A stretch of 64,000 bases of DNA from Prosapia bicincta. Lineage: Eukaryota; Arthropoda; Insecta; Hemiptera; Cercopidae. How positions within the stretch are numbered: the first letter of the stretch is position 1; each line of letters starts with the position of its first letter. Shown here one piece after another: positions 36,655 to 47,203 of this stretch. Below the pieces are notes generated by a model. The model ran no database searches and had not been told where the DNA came from. It saw only the letters and a list, made by a program, of their open reading frames with translations. The stretch is taken from the NCBI GenBank assembly GCA_036971475.1, contig JBAIZL010000002.1:348689082-348753081 (forward strand), in the 5' to 3' direction. The position numbers and the translations under genes were made by a program.

Positions 36655-36705
<51 letters not shown>
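36655..36705. repeat. (TA)n tract
   Basis: Pure TA repeat separating the family D end from the next PLE. Confidence 0.97.
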
Positions 36706-36708
<3 letters not shown>

Positions 36709-36714
36709 TCCATG

Positions 36715-37400
36715 AGCATATGAGTGATTATAGTTTATATAAGTCTGTCAGGGGAAAAGAGATAAGGCTATTTGGGAAAAAAATTAATGGATTTATCTGA
36801 TGTTGAGGTTAGGGGGATTCTCTGGACTTGGTATACCACTGGTATGATAGTTCCCACCTTCTCAGTTCTGAGGGATTGCAATCAGGGGGGAGTGATTTAA
36901 TTATTTTTGTGGTATAGCAGTCATCAAAAGTTGTGATGTTGTGACTCGCAGCATGTTGAGCTGTTGGTCTATCCATATTAATAATTTTAACATCATGTCT
37001 GTGGCCATTCATTCTGATATTCAGACCATCCGTGGTCAGGCCTATGTACTGTGCTGAGCAAAGTTTACATTGTAGCTGGTATATGACATTTTTCGATGTA
37101 CAATTATGATGACCCTGTATTTTGAAGACCATTTTTGTTGTTTGGCTGTTGAAACTATTTGCTGAGGGGTGTATTGGACACGTCTTGCATCTAGGTCTAT
37201 TGCATGGGAAGGAGCCATGAGGAAGATTGTGTGGTTTCTCTGCATCAGGGTCTGGTAGTTTAGGATGTACTAGGATGTTTTTCAAGTTGGGAGGTTGCTT
37301 GTACCAAATTTGCGGTGGATCGGTGAAAAGATTTTTGGTGTGGACGGAAGCTTGAAGAATTTTAAAGCCATCTCTCAATATCTTGTTGAGTTTATGTAGA

Positions 37401-37402
<2 letters not shown>
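36715..37402 (-). mobile_element. Penelope-like element fragment, Poseidon/Neptune-like type
   Basis: A 3' fragment lying between two (TA)n tracts. It codes on the minus strand for the linker and endonuclease of a PLE group distinct from families A and C. The coding start is replaced by (TA)n at 37403. Confidence 0.75.
36809..37402 (-). CDS. PLE C-terminal region with Cys-rich linker and GIY-YIG endonuclease (partial)
   Basis: About 198 residues are open without a stop. They begin IWYKQPPNLKNILVHPKL, a segment that follows the RT thumb in many animal PLEs. Next comes a Cys-rich linker, FPCNRPRCKTCPIHP, and then the GIY-YIG domain: KNVIYQLQCKLCSAQYIGL, with TDGLNIRMNGHRHD (the Arg helix). It ends SLPPDCNPSELRRWELSYQW...ESP. 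The linker CxxxRCxTC and the QYIGxT form point to the Poseidon/Neptune branch. The RT is absent. The open frame extends upstream only through translated TA repeat, which is not real coding. Confidence 0.82.

Positions 37403-37459
<57 letters not shown>
37403..37459. repeat. (TA)n tract
   Basis: Pure TA repeat between a PLE fragment and a Tigger-like MITE. Confidence 0.97.
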
Positions 37460-37463
<4 letters not shown>

Positions 37464-38251
37464 GTCGAACCTCCAGATAACGAAATCCTCTATATAACGA
37501 ATTTTTACCTTGTCCTTGAAACCTTGATAACTAGAAACGATTTAAAAAGTAGCTATACGAAGTTACTGTATTTACAGTGCTGTATTACTGTACATCGTAT
37601 TTTATATTTAATTTATTACGGTATTTTTTTCTCTGGATACGGTCTGTGTAGTGTATGAAACAGATTGTGTTGTTTGAAATTGAATTGTGTATATAAAAAT
37701 AAAATACTGATAGATTGCGTGTATTCAAATAAAATTAGTATAGGCAGTTAATAAATGTAATACGGTTAATAAATAATACAGTTACTAAATTACGGCCTAC
37801 TGCGTTTGCTTCGATTAAATTCCACTACGTTCAAGTCATGCTTCCTGAAAATGAATTGGTGAGTGTACTTATTTGCCAGTAAGTTTTCATAAGCATTAGA
37901 TAACTTATCATAATAGCCTATGCAGAGTAGACCCTATGAAAAATATTGAATGTGGATATCTAATACAATGAAGAAACATTCTGAAAACATCAATAAAACA
38001 TTTTTAACAACTTGAATTTCAAATAAATTGAGACATTATAAAACATTATCCTATATTAACACTGGCCTATTACACTAACTTCCGATATTATACTGTATCC
38101 CTTTTATTACCGCACGTAGTGGGGTATGCGTAATGCGGTAAGATCAGTAATATGGGGTGGGAGCTATCTTATCAACACAACCTCTCAATAACGAAATACC
38201 TCTCTACAACGAATTTTTTCTCTGGATAATCGACTTCGTTATACAGAGGTG

Positions 38252-38252
<1 letters not shown>
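37464..38252. mobile_element. Non-autonomous Tigger/pogo-like element (MITE)
   Basis: The left end CGAACCTCCAGATAACGAAA resembles the right end read inverted (ACCTCTGTATAACGAAGTC). A subterminal direct copy (AACCTCTCAATAACGAAATA) lies at about 38180. 'CGAACCTCxxxATAACGAA' is a common end of Tigger-type elements. It sits in TA repeats, in keeping with TA insertion. No transposase frame is present. The flanking TA tracts make the duplication uninformative. Confidence 0.5.
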
Positions 38253-38316
<64 letters not shown>

Positions 38317-38320
38317 ATAT
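38252..38320. repeat. (TA)n tract, slightly interrupted
   Basis: TA repeat with TAAA interruptions, between the MITE and a PLE-linked palindromic motif. Confidence 0.95.
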
Positions 38321-38390
38321 AATTTTGTAGTCCATTACGTTTAGATTCATAAGATTCACCGAATATAATGAACTATAAAATTCAAGAGTA
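38321..38390. repeat. Palindromic copy of the dispersed TTTTGTAGTCCATTACG motif
   Basis: The left half is plus-oriented. The right half is a diverged minus copy ending ATGAACTATAAAATTC. Two copies are thus joined head to head beside (TA)n, as PLE ends are elsewhere in the window. Confidence 0.7.
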
Positions 38391-38407
38391 TATTTATATA
38401 TATATAT

Positions 38408-40920
38408 TAGGGATGGGCCGATTCCGATTCTCGATTACAGGAATCGTCGATTCTAGTGGTATCGAGGAATCGTCGATACTCGATTCTTCATTCATAAAAG
38501 TGTCGATTCCGATTCCTATTTAGTTAACTATTAAAATATGTGTGTGGAGCAATTTGTTGGAAAAATAATTAATTACCAACTATGTCTTATTTATGTATTA
38601 GTTGATTCGATTGAATTAAATGATTAAATTAAACGAAAATATTGTTATTTATGAAGCAACAACAATCAAGATAATAACCATTTCTGGTAGTTTGGCATCG
38701 CTCGTCTCTCTCACTAGAGCAGGTTCAACACACACTCTCTGCCCCCCCCCACGTGTCTTACTTCCACTGATTCATAGATGTCAGAACAAAACACACAAAA
38801 AGTACAGTAAAAACTTGATTAATTTTTGTATCTTCACTGAGGATGATGACAAATTAGTCGTTGAAACGAGCATGAAAAAAAAGTTTTGTGATTTGTACCA
38901 TATTTTTATTCTTTATTCACGATTGTAATAGCAAATGAAATATTTATTACATGATAAAAGATCCGCACAGTAGCTACAAATGTAGCAAAATAATGTACAG
39001 TAATATAAACTTACAGGTGAAATAGTTCATGTAGTTTAACAAACAAAGCGAACGCTTCACTGCACCGTAATACTTTAGCTGCCGGCCCAATATTTTAAGC
39101 TCATTTTTAAATAATGTGTTCTTATACTTTGTTCCCCTATCTTATCTAAGTATGAATATACGTTCCTTATCATAATATTTATAAAAATGCGTGTCGGACC
39201 AACTGGTCCAACATAGTTTTTTCCTCCATCGGACCAATTGGCCCGACATTTTTTTTGATTTAATTAAATTTTATTATCTGTGCAACACTGTTTTAATATT
39301 TTTGGTGTTTGTGTAAACAATAAACAACAAAACCACAATTTCATGTTCCGGTTACCCCCATAGTAAGCTGACTGGCGATAAAAACGTTTTGGCGCTTATC
39401 ACTAAGACATGTACATGTGTCACATGTGATTGAATTGTGAGTTTATAAATATTTTGTATATAGAACTAAAGTATAATAAATTCTCTCTCTGATAAGTAAT
39501 GGTACAGGTCCAATAAATACTATCCAAGATTCATATTAAGTAAAAGTATTAAAACTAAATAATTTACTTGTTAAGGAATTTACGTTATAATTTACTTCCT
39601 AGTAAGGACGAGTTTATCTAAGTGCATCAATGTTTGTACTTAACTTCAACCAAGTCCGTTTTTAAGGATTATTTTACAACTAAATATTTAGTCAATATTT
39701 CCGACTTACTTTTAAGGGTTTGTCAAATTTTGAAAACATTAGTGGTTTTGTTACCTTTAAATTTATTTTAATTGCCTAATTTTTATTCATTTGTGTTTTA
39801 AGGTATTAGGCTACTAACATGAGTTTAAAAGATAAAAAATGTTATGTGGTTTTTTTTACGATCTGGAATCGGAAGACAGTGCTAAAGCCAGATGTAAATC
39901 TTTTAAAAACTATTTTTAAGGGGTGGAAATTCAAATAATACAGTATATCAAATATGAAAAAGCACTTGACAACATTATTTTTGCCCAAATTTATCAACAA
40001 AAAAGATCTATACTTGAAGGACCTTTATCCCCAGACACAGGATCTACAAGTGATAGTCGGTTAAAAATCAACTGGGATTGAGTAATAAATACAAAATAGG
40101 CCTGAATTAGTTGCACTTGTTCCACACACCTGCAAAAAAAAAGATCCCACCAGATGTGGAGAAGGTATGCCTTACTAATCCAGAAGGTTGAGGAAGAAGG
40201 TACCCCAGGGGTATTGACAGTAGAAGAAGAAGTAAAGAATTATCTGGAGGAAACATTAGCCAGTCCAGATTGTGATGTTGGGAAGTAATGGACAATACAA
40301 AGTGCCAAATACCCTCATTTGAGTGCAATGGCAATAAAATACATGTCTGCCCCACCCACGACAGTGTTTGCTGAAAACATTATCTCAACTTCAGGAGTTA
40401 TAATGTGACAAGCGACGAAATCGGCTTGGCCCACAACGTGTTCAAATGCTTGTGTTTTTGAACAGAAATGTACATTACCTGCCAGACTTTTAAATATTAA
40501 AAACTGCCCTATTTCTATTAATTTTTTACTTTTTATGTTGTTAGTTTGTTTTTAATTTTGGTTTTGTTTTGAGTGATAATGCAAATAGGCTTATGTATTT
40601 TTTCAAACTTCATAAAATAGTGTAAAGTTCACATTTATGACTCTAAAATAAGTCATTACTTTTATCTGATATGTTTTTATACTTTTAAAAATTCCTATTG
40701 ATAAATCAAGGTTGAAGGTTTTTTGTATCTTATGACATTAAAACAGAACTTTTAAAAGGTTTTGCCATATGACCAAGATGATAAATAAATTAATTATTAG
40801 AGACCTAGCATGTAAGCTAATATAACTTGAAAGAATCGAGAATCGACTAAAGAATCGAGAATCGAAAGGAAAATTTTAGAATCGGAATCGGAATCGAAAA
40901 TTTTAGGAACTGGCCCATCC

Positions 40921-40923
<3 letters not shown>
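38408..40923 (+). mobile_element. hAT element copy 1, BED-type family, internally deleted
   Basis: Ends are TAGGGATGGGCCGATTCC and the inverted GGCCCATCCCTA. Subterminal GAATCG words are repeated many times at both ends (38410-38520, 40835-40910). The flanks on both sides read ATATATAT, which fits an 8-bp duplication but is uninformative in TA repeat. The element encloses the beginning and end of a transposase but no middle. A second copy in inverse orientation is at 56884-58887. Confidence 0.9.
39819..40461 (+). pseudogene. hAT transposase remnant: BED finger start joined to C-terminal dimerisation region
   Basis: After MSLKDKK, overlapping frames give ESEDSAKARCKSFK and ISNMKKHLTTLF, the pieces of a BED zinc finger (KAxCKxC... 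TSNMKxHL). The frame from ATG 40154 reads WRRYALLIQKVEEEG, then YPHLSAMAIKYMSAPPTTVF and FAENIISTSGVIM. After a shift it continues TSDEIGLAHNVFKCLCF and stops. This is the hAT dimerisation domain (IKYLSxPPTSxxxERxFSxxGxI). About 400 central residues, including the catalytic Asp/Glu, are deleted. Stops at about 40287 and 40404 add to the damage. Confidence 0.8.

Positions 40924-40979
<56 letters not shown>
40924..40979. repeat. (TA)n tract
   Basis: Pure TA repeat between the hAT element and repeat G. Confidence 0.97.
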
Positions 40980-40981
<2 letters not shown>

Positions 40982-41063
40982 TTGATATTTTGCGTTATCC
41001 ATTGTTTTTCCGTTGCACTGACTTTATGAAGTTAATATATTACTATTGTAAGTAATTTTATCC
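40979..41063 (+). repeat. Repeat G (TA-adjacent terminal repeat)
   Basis: The segment with GTTGCACTGACTTTATGAAG recurs inverted at 53263-53346 and 54468-54543. It always has one end on a (TA)n tract, so it is probably the end of another PLE family. I see no hammerhead-like core in it. Confidence 0.7.
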
Positions 41064-41251
41064 ACCATTAAGTGCAAAGATTTTACCTTGTGTGATGGGG
41101 CACCTTTCAGTCACTTGACCATTGTCGAATCACTGATATTTTTCTGGTGTAGATGTTCGGTCCGTGATGTTGGTATTTGTTGACGTTACACGCATTTTCT
41201 TTTGATCTGCGTGTATGATGTTTTTATATAGTATGTCTTCTGTATATATAT

Positions 41252-41358
<107 letters not shown>

Positions 41359-41595
41359 ATGCCAAAATTTGATCATAATTTATAGGTAAATAACATACAT
41401 CAACAATCAACAATAATTTTGTTTATAATTCAAGTACTTATAATTAACGATAACGAGTTTATCAGAACATAGAAAAAATAATTGGTTGAAAGTTGTGTTT
41501 ATTATTACTTAAGTAATAAAAAAATGCTTTGCTTTTAAATTAAATCTTACTTCACCACTCCATAATGTGGGAATGTAAAAAAAAGTAATGTAAAT

Positions 41596-42092
41596 ATGTG
41601 CAAAATAACAAAACCAACAGGTATTTGTAAATATAACCAGTTTATGGGTGGTATAGATTTAGCTGTTCAATATAATGAACCGTGCTGTTTTACAAAACGA
41701 ACAAAAAAATGGTGGAGGACAATGTTTTTCTGACTATTAGATGTAGCTGTAGTAAATAGTTTTATTATCTATAATAACAAAAAAAAGGAAATGAAAGAAA
41801 ATCCTGTTAAAAAAAAATAGTTTCGCCAAAACTTGGTGATATCAGGAATAACCCGTATAGTGAGAGGGGTGGGCCGTCAACTACTGACAAAGAAGAAAGA
41901 CTGAATTGGAAATTACATTTAATCTTTTCCAATGATAAAAATACTTCTAAGGATTGTGTAGTTTGCAGTAACAGGAAGATAAAAGGAGGTAGAAGGGAAA
42001 CAGTTTTTCACTACAAAACATGCGGCAGAAAACCAAGACTTCATCCGGAAGACTGTTTTCAAAAATATCATACTCTGCAAAATTACAAATAA
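41596..42092 (+). pseudogene. piggyBac transposase C-terminal region
   Basis: The first frame reads MCKITKPTGICKYNQFMGGI, DLAVQYNEPCCF, TKRTKKWWRTMFF, a stop, then LLDVAVVNSFIIYNN. This is the piggyBac 'YNxxMGGVDxxDQ ... RxSxKWWxxxFFxLLD' region; the third catalytic Asp position appears in MGGID. A shifted frame then gives the Cys-rich C-terminal domain: CVVCSNRKIKGGRRETVFHY, KTCGRKPRLHPEDCFQKYH, ending at TAA 42090-42092. That domain binds zinc and target DNA in this family. At least one stop and one frameshift are present. Flanking TTAA sites and the N-terminal two thirds were not found. Confidence 0.78.
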
Positions 42093-42965
42093 GATAATAA
42101 AATCATGTACATACACTATTAGTAAATAAAAATAGCTTAGTTTACTAAAATCATGTAAGAGAAAACAAAGTTTTCCATAAACAATAATGCAACCTGCAGG
42201 TGAGGAATTTGTCACAATTTAATTACAAGTGGGGAAGCAAAGCATGTTACAAAAATCCGAGCGCTAAGGGTTAAGAAATACACTCACAAAATTTCACCTA
42301 CTAACCTCAGTAGATTTAAAAAAATCTTATTAATAACTAATTTAATTACCATTACCAATTTTAAATTTGAAAGTTTCAAAAGGTCAGATTAAATCTAAAC
42401 TTGAGGTGTTTAAAATAAATCAAGTTTTAAACGAAATTACATTTAATTAATAGGCCTAAATAATTTTTAAAATCAATATTGTTTTGGTATTTACTAATTT
42501 TGTCTGTAATCTTTTATTTTAATATCTGAAATACTTCAAATAGTTTACACAGTTCTATATTTACAATTACAATTCTTTGCTATTTGTTCTTTCTATTGGA
42601 AAATTATAATTTTTTATAGCTTTGTTATTTAATTATTAAATCTCTAGTTTCTTTAATATTAGGTCTTTGTTTAATTTATTGTAATATTTGTTATATGATG
42701 CAGGTTTTTATGTATATTGAATTTAAAGGAAATATGTATTAAAAATATCATACTGGCAGACAATTTATTAGATGGCAGTACTTGACCAAATACAGTTAGT
42801 ACAAAGATTTCAATTTTTTTTCATATACTTTACTGTAATATATATTCAAAATAAGGAATAGATGATTTTGAATCGTAAACCCTAAATTTTGGTTAAAATT
42901 TGCAATATAGCTTTGATGTAACAAAAAAAGTGTAGAGTAAATGTTTCTTTTAATATACTACATTA
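42093..42965. other. AT-rich, nothing recognised
   Basis: No ORF, repeat or motif stands out. Confidence 0.5.
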
Positions 42966-42970
42966 ACTCT

Positions 42971-43142
42971 AGAATTTTGTAGTCCATTACTTTCGGTGAA
43001 ACTTAATTAATCACTTTTACATTAGTTTATGGCTATCCAAACCTTAATTTATTTTATAAATTTCTAAAAACTTACTGAGACTTCGTTTTCGATCACTCCG
43101 TGGCAATCTCAATCAGTGTCATAAACTAATGTAAAAGTGATT
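42971..43142 (-). repeat. PLE-like end: dispersed motif, 23-bp inverted repeat and hammerhead-like core
   Basis: Starts with ATTTTGTAGTCCATTACTTT. The 23-mer beginning AATCACTTTTACATTAG (about 43008) is perfectly inverted at about 43120-43142. Between the arms the minus strand holds an RNA fold (43074-43117). This places the dispersed motif on PLE-type terminal sequences. Confidence 0.7.
43074..43117 (-). ncRNA. Hammerhead-like fold with GUC site (family J)
   Basis: Minus strand: ACTGA, TTGAGATT, a CAC/GTG hairpin with GGA loop, GAAA, ACGAA, GTC, TCAGT. Stem I ACTGA/TCAGT is a perfect 5-bp pair around a GUC. The helix II base is decayed, and one A is extra before stem III. Confidence 0.45.
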
Positions 43143-43149
43143 TTAAATA

Positions 43150-44685
43150 CTATATTACCTAATCCACACATATATCACAACATACCTACAAAGTATAAAG
43201 TTAATATAGATTTGGTTATAAATAATAATTTTTATAACTTGATTAATGGCAAAATTATAATACTGAAATCAGGAAATTGTTGGATCATATAAACAAAATG
43301 TTTATGTACAATATTAGACAAATCGCATTGTACAAACTGTAACCAATGCTATTTTGACAAAATGACATTCTAGAAACTCTATGTGTATTCATATTTCCAT
43401 TTAGGTATTTAGTAATGTAGTGTAATATAGTGTGGTTAAGATACCAAAATAATAATTTATTTTAACCAGAATTTATGGTTTGGAACACCTCACATTATCT
43501 GTTTGTTATTTAGAATGTATATTCGAGTAACATACATAAAAACGACAAAATTAAGTTTAATATGTAATCAACAATCGCCTGCAAAGCCCATATTACAGTG
43601 CAAAACTTGGACAAATTATAAAATTAAAATTCTGTTATTAAAACAAATCCTTAAAATTACTTTAAACTAATTATTCACACACTTATAATACAGTGGAAGA
43701 TATTATTTAAACGCAATAATCAAAATCTGCAATATAAATATGTGTAGTTAAATCTATTTTTCAGATCAAATTGGTTTTAAAAAGCAACACGAATCCAATT
43801 AATCAGAAATTAACCACCTTAAATTAATATTTTTTAAAAAAATAGTAAATATGTACATATTTGTAGGTAGTTTTCTTTTAGTTATAATTACTTAAATATA
43901 TTTTAAGATATTCAGTTGTGTGAAGTAAGGTAATTTTATATTATTATCAAAATTTTTTACATTTTAGTAGTTGGGTTTTAATAGTTTGTAAAGAAAGCTT
44001 ATACTTTCTGTTAAATAATTAATACGGTTTTAATTAGATGCCATTATAATACTAAAAATTGTAAGAATTAATAGTCATAAATTAGTAATTTTCTTCTTTA
44101 CCATTATATAATTTTAAAACCCTAAACATATAATAACCATATCTTATTTAACAGAAAGCATGGTGTTAAATAAATGTAGATAATATAATTTATAAATGCT
44201 ATATAATTTTATTAACAAGTACATCTTTTAGTGCTTTCTGAATTAGACATATACTATAACTATTTATAAAACCCATTAACCACAATTTTTGAACTGACTT
44301 ATCAGGTAACATTCTATTTTAGTCTGGTAAATAAACAATAATATAGTTTGGCAGTGAAACAAAATATGTAGCACACTTTAAATTTAAGTAGCAATATTTA
44401 AAAGAAAAATATACCTGCTGTTATTTAAAAGTAGAATAATCTAACCTACCTAACTTTACGCACTATATTTAATTTTATACATATTATCTATTATTTTTAA
44501 GGAAAATAAATAATAAACTTATATCTATATTAAAAATGTGTTAAAAATATTCCCTAGTGCAGAATTGTTTTTAAATATTGAATTTAAACAATATGCATTC
44601 TTCATAAATTCATATAATAAAAATTAATAAATCTTTAAATAATAAATAAATTAATTAATAGCCTGTAATAGTTTGACCAATAATG
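43150..44685. other. AT-rich, nothing recognised
   Basis: About 1.5 kb of AT-rich sequence without coding or repeat signals. The first 80 bases weakly resemble the foldback MITE at 55.0 kb. Confidence 0.5.
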
Positions 44686-44690
44686 GATTG

Positions 44691-45000
44691 ACATTTTGTG
44701 CACTGTAGAGGCAACCTTATATTTGTCGTCGTGATAGCACTACTCCCACTTGTGATCCTTAAGTATCTTGAAATATTCAAAAAGGAAGAAAGGCATGGTC
44801 GGCAACAGATCCTGTGGCTACATTTGACTGCACACCTTGCCTCATTAATCTTACAAATATCGCAAGGTGGACAGTTACAACTATTAGTCCACTAAACCGT
44901 GGCCTCAGAACCTAGAGTTGAACCACACATCAGCTCCTCTTTCTGAATATTCATGAAACCAATAGGCCATACTTCTTCCTCACAGTAAACTACAGAACTA
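44691..45000 (-). pseudogene. RING-finger-like coding fragment
   Basis: One minus-strand frame runs about 100 codons with a single stop. It reads RFSSVVYCEEEVWPIGFMN, then GSTLGSEATV, stop, WTNSCNCPPCDICKINEARC, AVKCSHRICCRPCLSSFLN, and ends LPLQCTKC. The cysteine and histidine spacing from CDIC (44864) to CTKC (44691) is C-X2-C-X10-C-X-H-X3-C-X2-C-X(about 33)-C-X2-C, a good fit to a RING-HC domain. RING domains bind two zinc ions and usually act in ubiquitin ligases. No flanking exons were identified. Given the stop it is probably a gene fragment, but a single-base error is possible. The plus-strand ORF at 44698-44895 is its shadow. Confidence 0.5.
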
Positions 45001-45092
45001 AACCTGTAATTTTTGTAAAGGGGTTGTAGTTTAATTTCATCTAAAACAGACAATTAAATTGTGTTGAGCTTTTAAAGATATAATTAACAATC

Positions 45093-45170
45093 TTCAATTT
45101 TGTAGTCCATTTCATTCGGTGAAACTTAATTAATCACTTTTACATTAGTTTATGACTATCCAAACTTTAA
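45093..45170. repeat. Dispersed PLE-linked motif, further copy
   Basis: Carries CAATTTTGTAGTCCATTTCA and then TTAATCACTTTTACATTAG as in the 42.97-kb copy, but without the second arm or the core. Confidence 0.75.
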
Positions 45171-45296
45171 TTTGTTGCCCTGTTATTAGTCTCTAGATTG
45201 ATTTGTAGTGAGTTCATGTCCGATCGTGTTCATTTTTAGTCACTTATAAACCCACTTAAACAACCCAGTAACAGCTTTACCAACTCTTTATCTTCC

Positions 45297-45800
45297 AAGG
45301 TTAGTTATACTTTACACATGTTATGTTAAAAGCAGAAGCTATTCCTCCTCTTAGTTTTTCAAGACAATAATCGGTAAGTATAGTTTGATATTTATTTATT
45401 GGGATTTAATATATCTATACTATTATATAAAAATAAAATGGCGTCTGTGTGTGTGTGTGTGTTACTCAATCAAGTAAAAACTAATGGACTATTGAGCTGA
45501 AATTTTACTTCGACGTAATACTATCTGGGCACCGTCCCAATGGCTTTAAAGCTCCGTTATCACGCAATTATCTATACTCCATTATATACTTGGCTTAATC
45601 AGCTGATAATAAATGTGTTTGTAATCACCTGAAAAAGTGACTTTCATACACAATTAAAAAGGTGGTAGTAAATATTTGTTGCTATTCATCTTTCAAGGTT
45701 AGTTATACTTTACCAATGTCATGTTACAAGCAAAAGCTTATCTTCTCTTGATTTTTCAAAACAATAATCAGTAAGTTTATAAACTATAGTTTGATTATTT
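45297..45800. repeat. Direct repeat, 400 bp apart (about 100 bp each)
   Basis: 45297-45400 and 45697-45800 share AAGGTTAGTTATACTTTAC and CAATAATCxGTAAGT-type sequence at about 80 percent identity by eye. The second copy is inside the Helitron-like element and the first just outside. Two overlapping or tandem copies of one family are likely. Confidence 0.6.
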
Positions 45801-45893
45801 ATTTCATCAAATTAAATTCAACCCAAATACAAATACAAATTAAACCAGTATAAATATTCCTCAACCACGTATAAAGAACGGGTACTCTGCTAG
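45414..45893 (+). mobile_element. Non-autonomous Helitron-like element (480 bp)
   Basis: Starts TCTATACTATTATATAAAAA after an A and ends GGGTACTCTGCTAG before a T. This gives the A|TC...CTAG|T arrangement of Helitron ends with no target duplication. The 3' hairpin is weak (CGT/ACG). The ORF-free interior has a GT tract near 45449. No Rep/helicase sequence is inside. Confidence 0.65.
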
Positions 45894-45899
45894 TGCATA

Positions 45900-46310
45900 A
45901 TAAATCATTATAACATAATAAATTACATTAAACAAAATTAATTTAGGTTAAGAATTGTGGAGGATTAGCTTTGTCAGTGCATTGACAGTTTCAATACCCA
46001 ACATCAAGTTTTAAATAGTTTGCACTAAGTTACTAAAAAAATTACTTATGATTTATTTAGTGAATAAAAATTACTTACGATTTGTTTAATGGAATCAATA
46101 TGTTTACAATAAGCAACTTCAAGAGTATTGTTAGTTTGCAGTTTTTATAACCCCTATTATTATTGAGAATAAATTTTTGACAAAAACTAATACTTTTTTA
46201 TTACTAAAAAACTAAAATATTTTTTATTTTTTGAAATCGCCTTGTGGTTCTTAGATCATGTTACGATTAATCTTAAATAATATGATTCTCCTGTATCTGC
46301 ATTATGTATT
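45900..46310. other. AT-rich, nothing recognised
   Basis: Short unique stretch between the Helitron-like element and mariner. Confidence 0.5.
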
Positions 46311-46312
46311 TA

Positions 46313-47203
46313 CGAGGTCTGTTCAAAAAATTTGCGGACTGTTTGAATTTCGCGGCTCAAAGTAGTTTCAGGAGAATCCGCTTGGTGTCGCTAGGTTCGT
46401 ATAAATCAACTGATTAAAACGCGGTATTTCAGTCGCAGATGTCTTCATTTGTTGATGAGTTACACGTAGTTTAGTAAAGAATGTTTGTGCCACGCCTGAT
46501 GACTGACGACCAAAAAGCCAATCGCGTCCGGGTTTGTCGGGAACTGCTTGATCGTTCAAATAAAGATAAGAACTTTTTGTCAAGAATTATAACCGGTGAT
46601 GAATCATGGGTGTATGGTTACGACATTGAAACGAAGGTCCAATCATCCCAATGGGTGAGTCAAACGTCTCCAAGACCCAAAAAAGCTCGCCAAGTTCGGT
46701 CGAATGTGAAGGTGATGCTGACAGTTTTATTTTATGCTAAGGGTGTTGTTCACTACGAGTACCTCCCTAAAGGCTCTACAGTCAACCAAATTACCTACAT
46801 TGAAGTACTGAAACGTCTGAGGGACGCCGTCCGACGCAAAAGGCCAGAATTGTGGAGAAGTGATAATGGTTTTTCCATCACGACAACGCTCCAGCTCTTC
46901 ACCCCCCCCCCCCTTACTCACCTGACCTTGCTCCTTGTGACTTTTTCTTATTCCCAAAACTCAAAAAACCCCTCAAAGGAACAAGATTTGAAACGATTTG
47001 GAGATTAAGGAAAATGCAACGAAGGAGCTGAACGCTATCACAAAAGAAGCGTACCAGGACTGTTTTTACAAGTGGAAACGCTGTTGGGATAGGTGTGTGC
47101 ATTTGGAAGGAGAGTACTTTGAAGGAGACACCAAGTGGATTCTCCTGAAACTAACTTGAGCCGCGAAATTCAAACAGTCCGCATATTTTTTGAACAGACC
47201 TCG
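46313..47203 (+). mobile_element. mariner element, 891 bp, 76-bp terminal inverted repeats, TA duplication
   Basis: 46313-46388 and 47128-47203 are inverted copies differing at only a few positions, beginning CGAGGTCTGTTCAAAAAAT. TA flanks both ends (46311-46312, 47204-47205). At 891 bp it is shorter than a complete mariner (about 1.3 kb): the N-terminal third of the gene and an internal piece are deleted. The TIRs are longer than the 20-35 bp usual in mariner. Confidence 0.92.
46481..47008 (+). pseudogene. mariner transposase (DD34D type), deleted
   Basis: The frame from ATG 46481 reads MFVPRLMTDDQKANRVRVC, then ITGDESWVYGYD with the first catalytic Asp, VQSSQWVSQTSPRPKKARQ, VKVMLTVLFYAKGVVHYEYL and LRDAVRRKRPELW. 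Then a frameshift leads to HHDNAPA (the second Asp), a poly-C run at 46905-46914, and SPDLAPCDFFLFPKLKKPLK with the third Asp. The HTH N-terminus (about 120 residues) is missing. About 25 residues between NAPA and PPYSPDL are lost at the C run. The protein would cut at TA sites if intact, but this copy is dead. Confidence 0.9.

Larger units (their letters stand above)
36241..36655. repeat. Two PLE ends (families B and D) facing each other across (TA)n
   Basis: The left piece (36241-36406, plus) and right piece (36435-36650, minus) share an inverted ~35-bp end, GTAAGTCTGTCAGTCTCCTA. They meet at a central (TA)n (36407-36434). The rest of the two pieces is unrelated, so these are two families with a common outer end. 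Each has its own hammerhead-like fold. Confidence 0.75.

Noticed and set aside
41919..42215. 98-residue minus-strand ORF
   Set aside because: Shadow of the plus-strand piggyBac C-terminal region, which has clear family motifs.
44698..44895. 65-residue plus-strand hydrophobic ORF
   Set aside because: Opposite strand of the RING-like frame; no support of its own.
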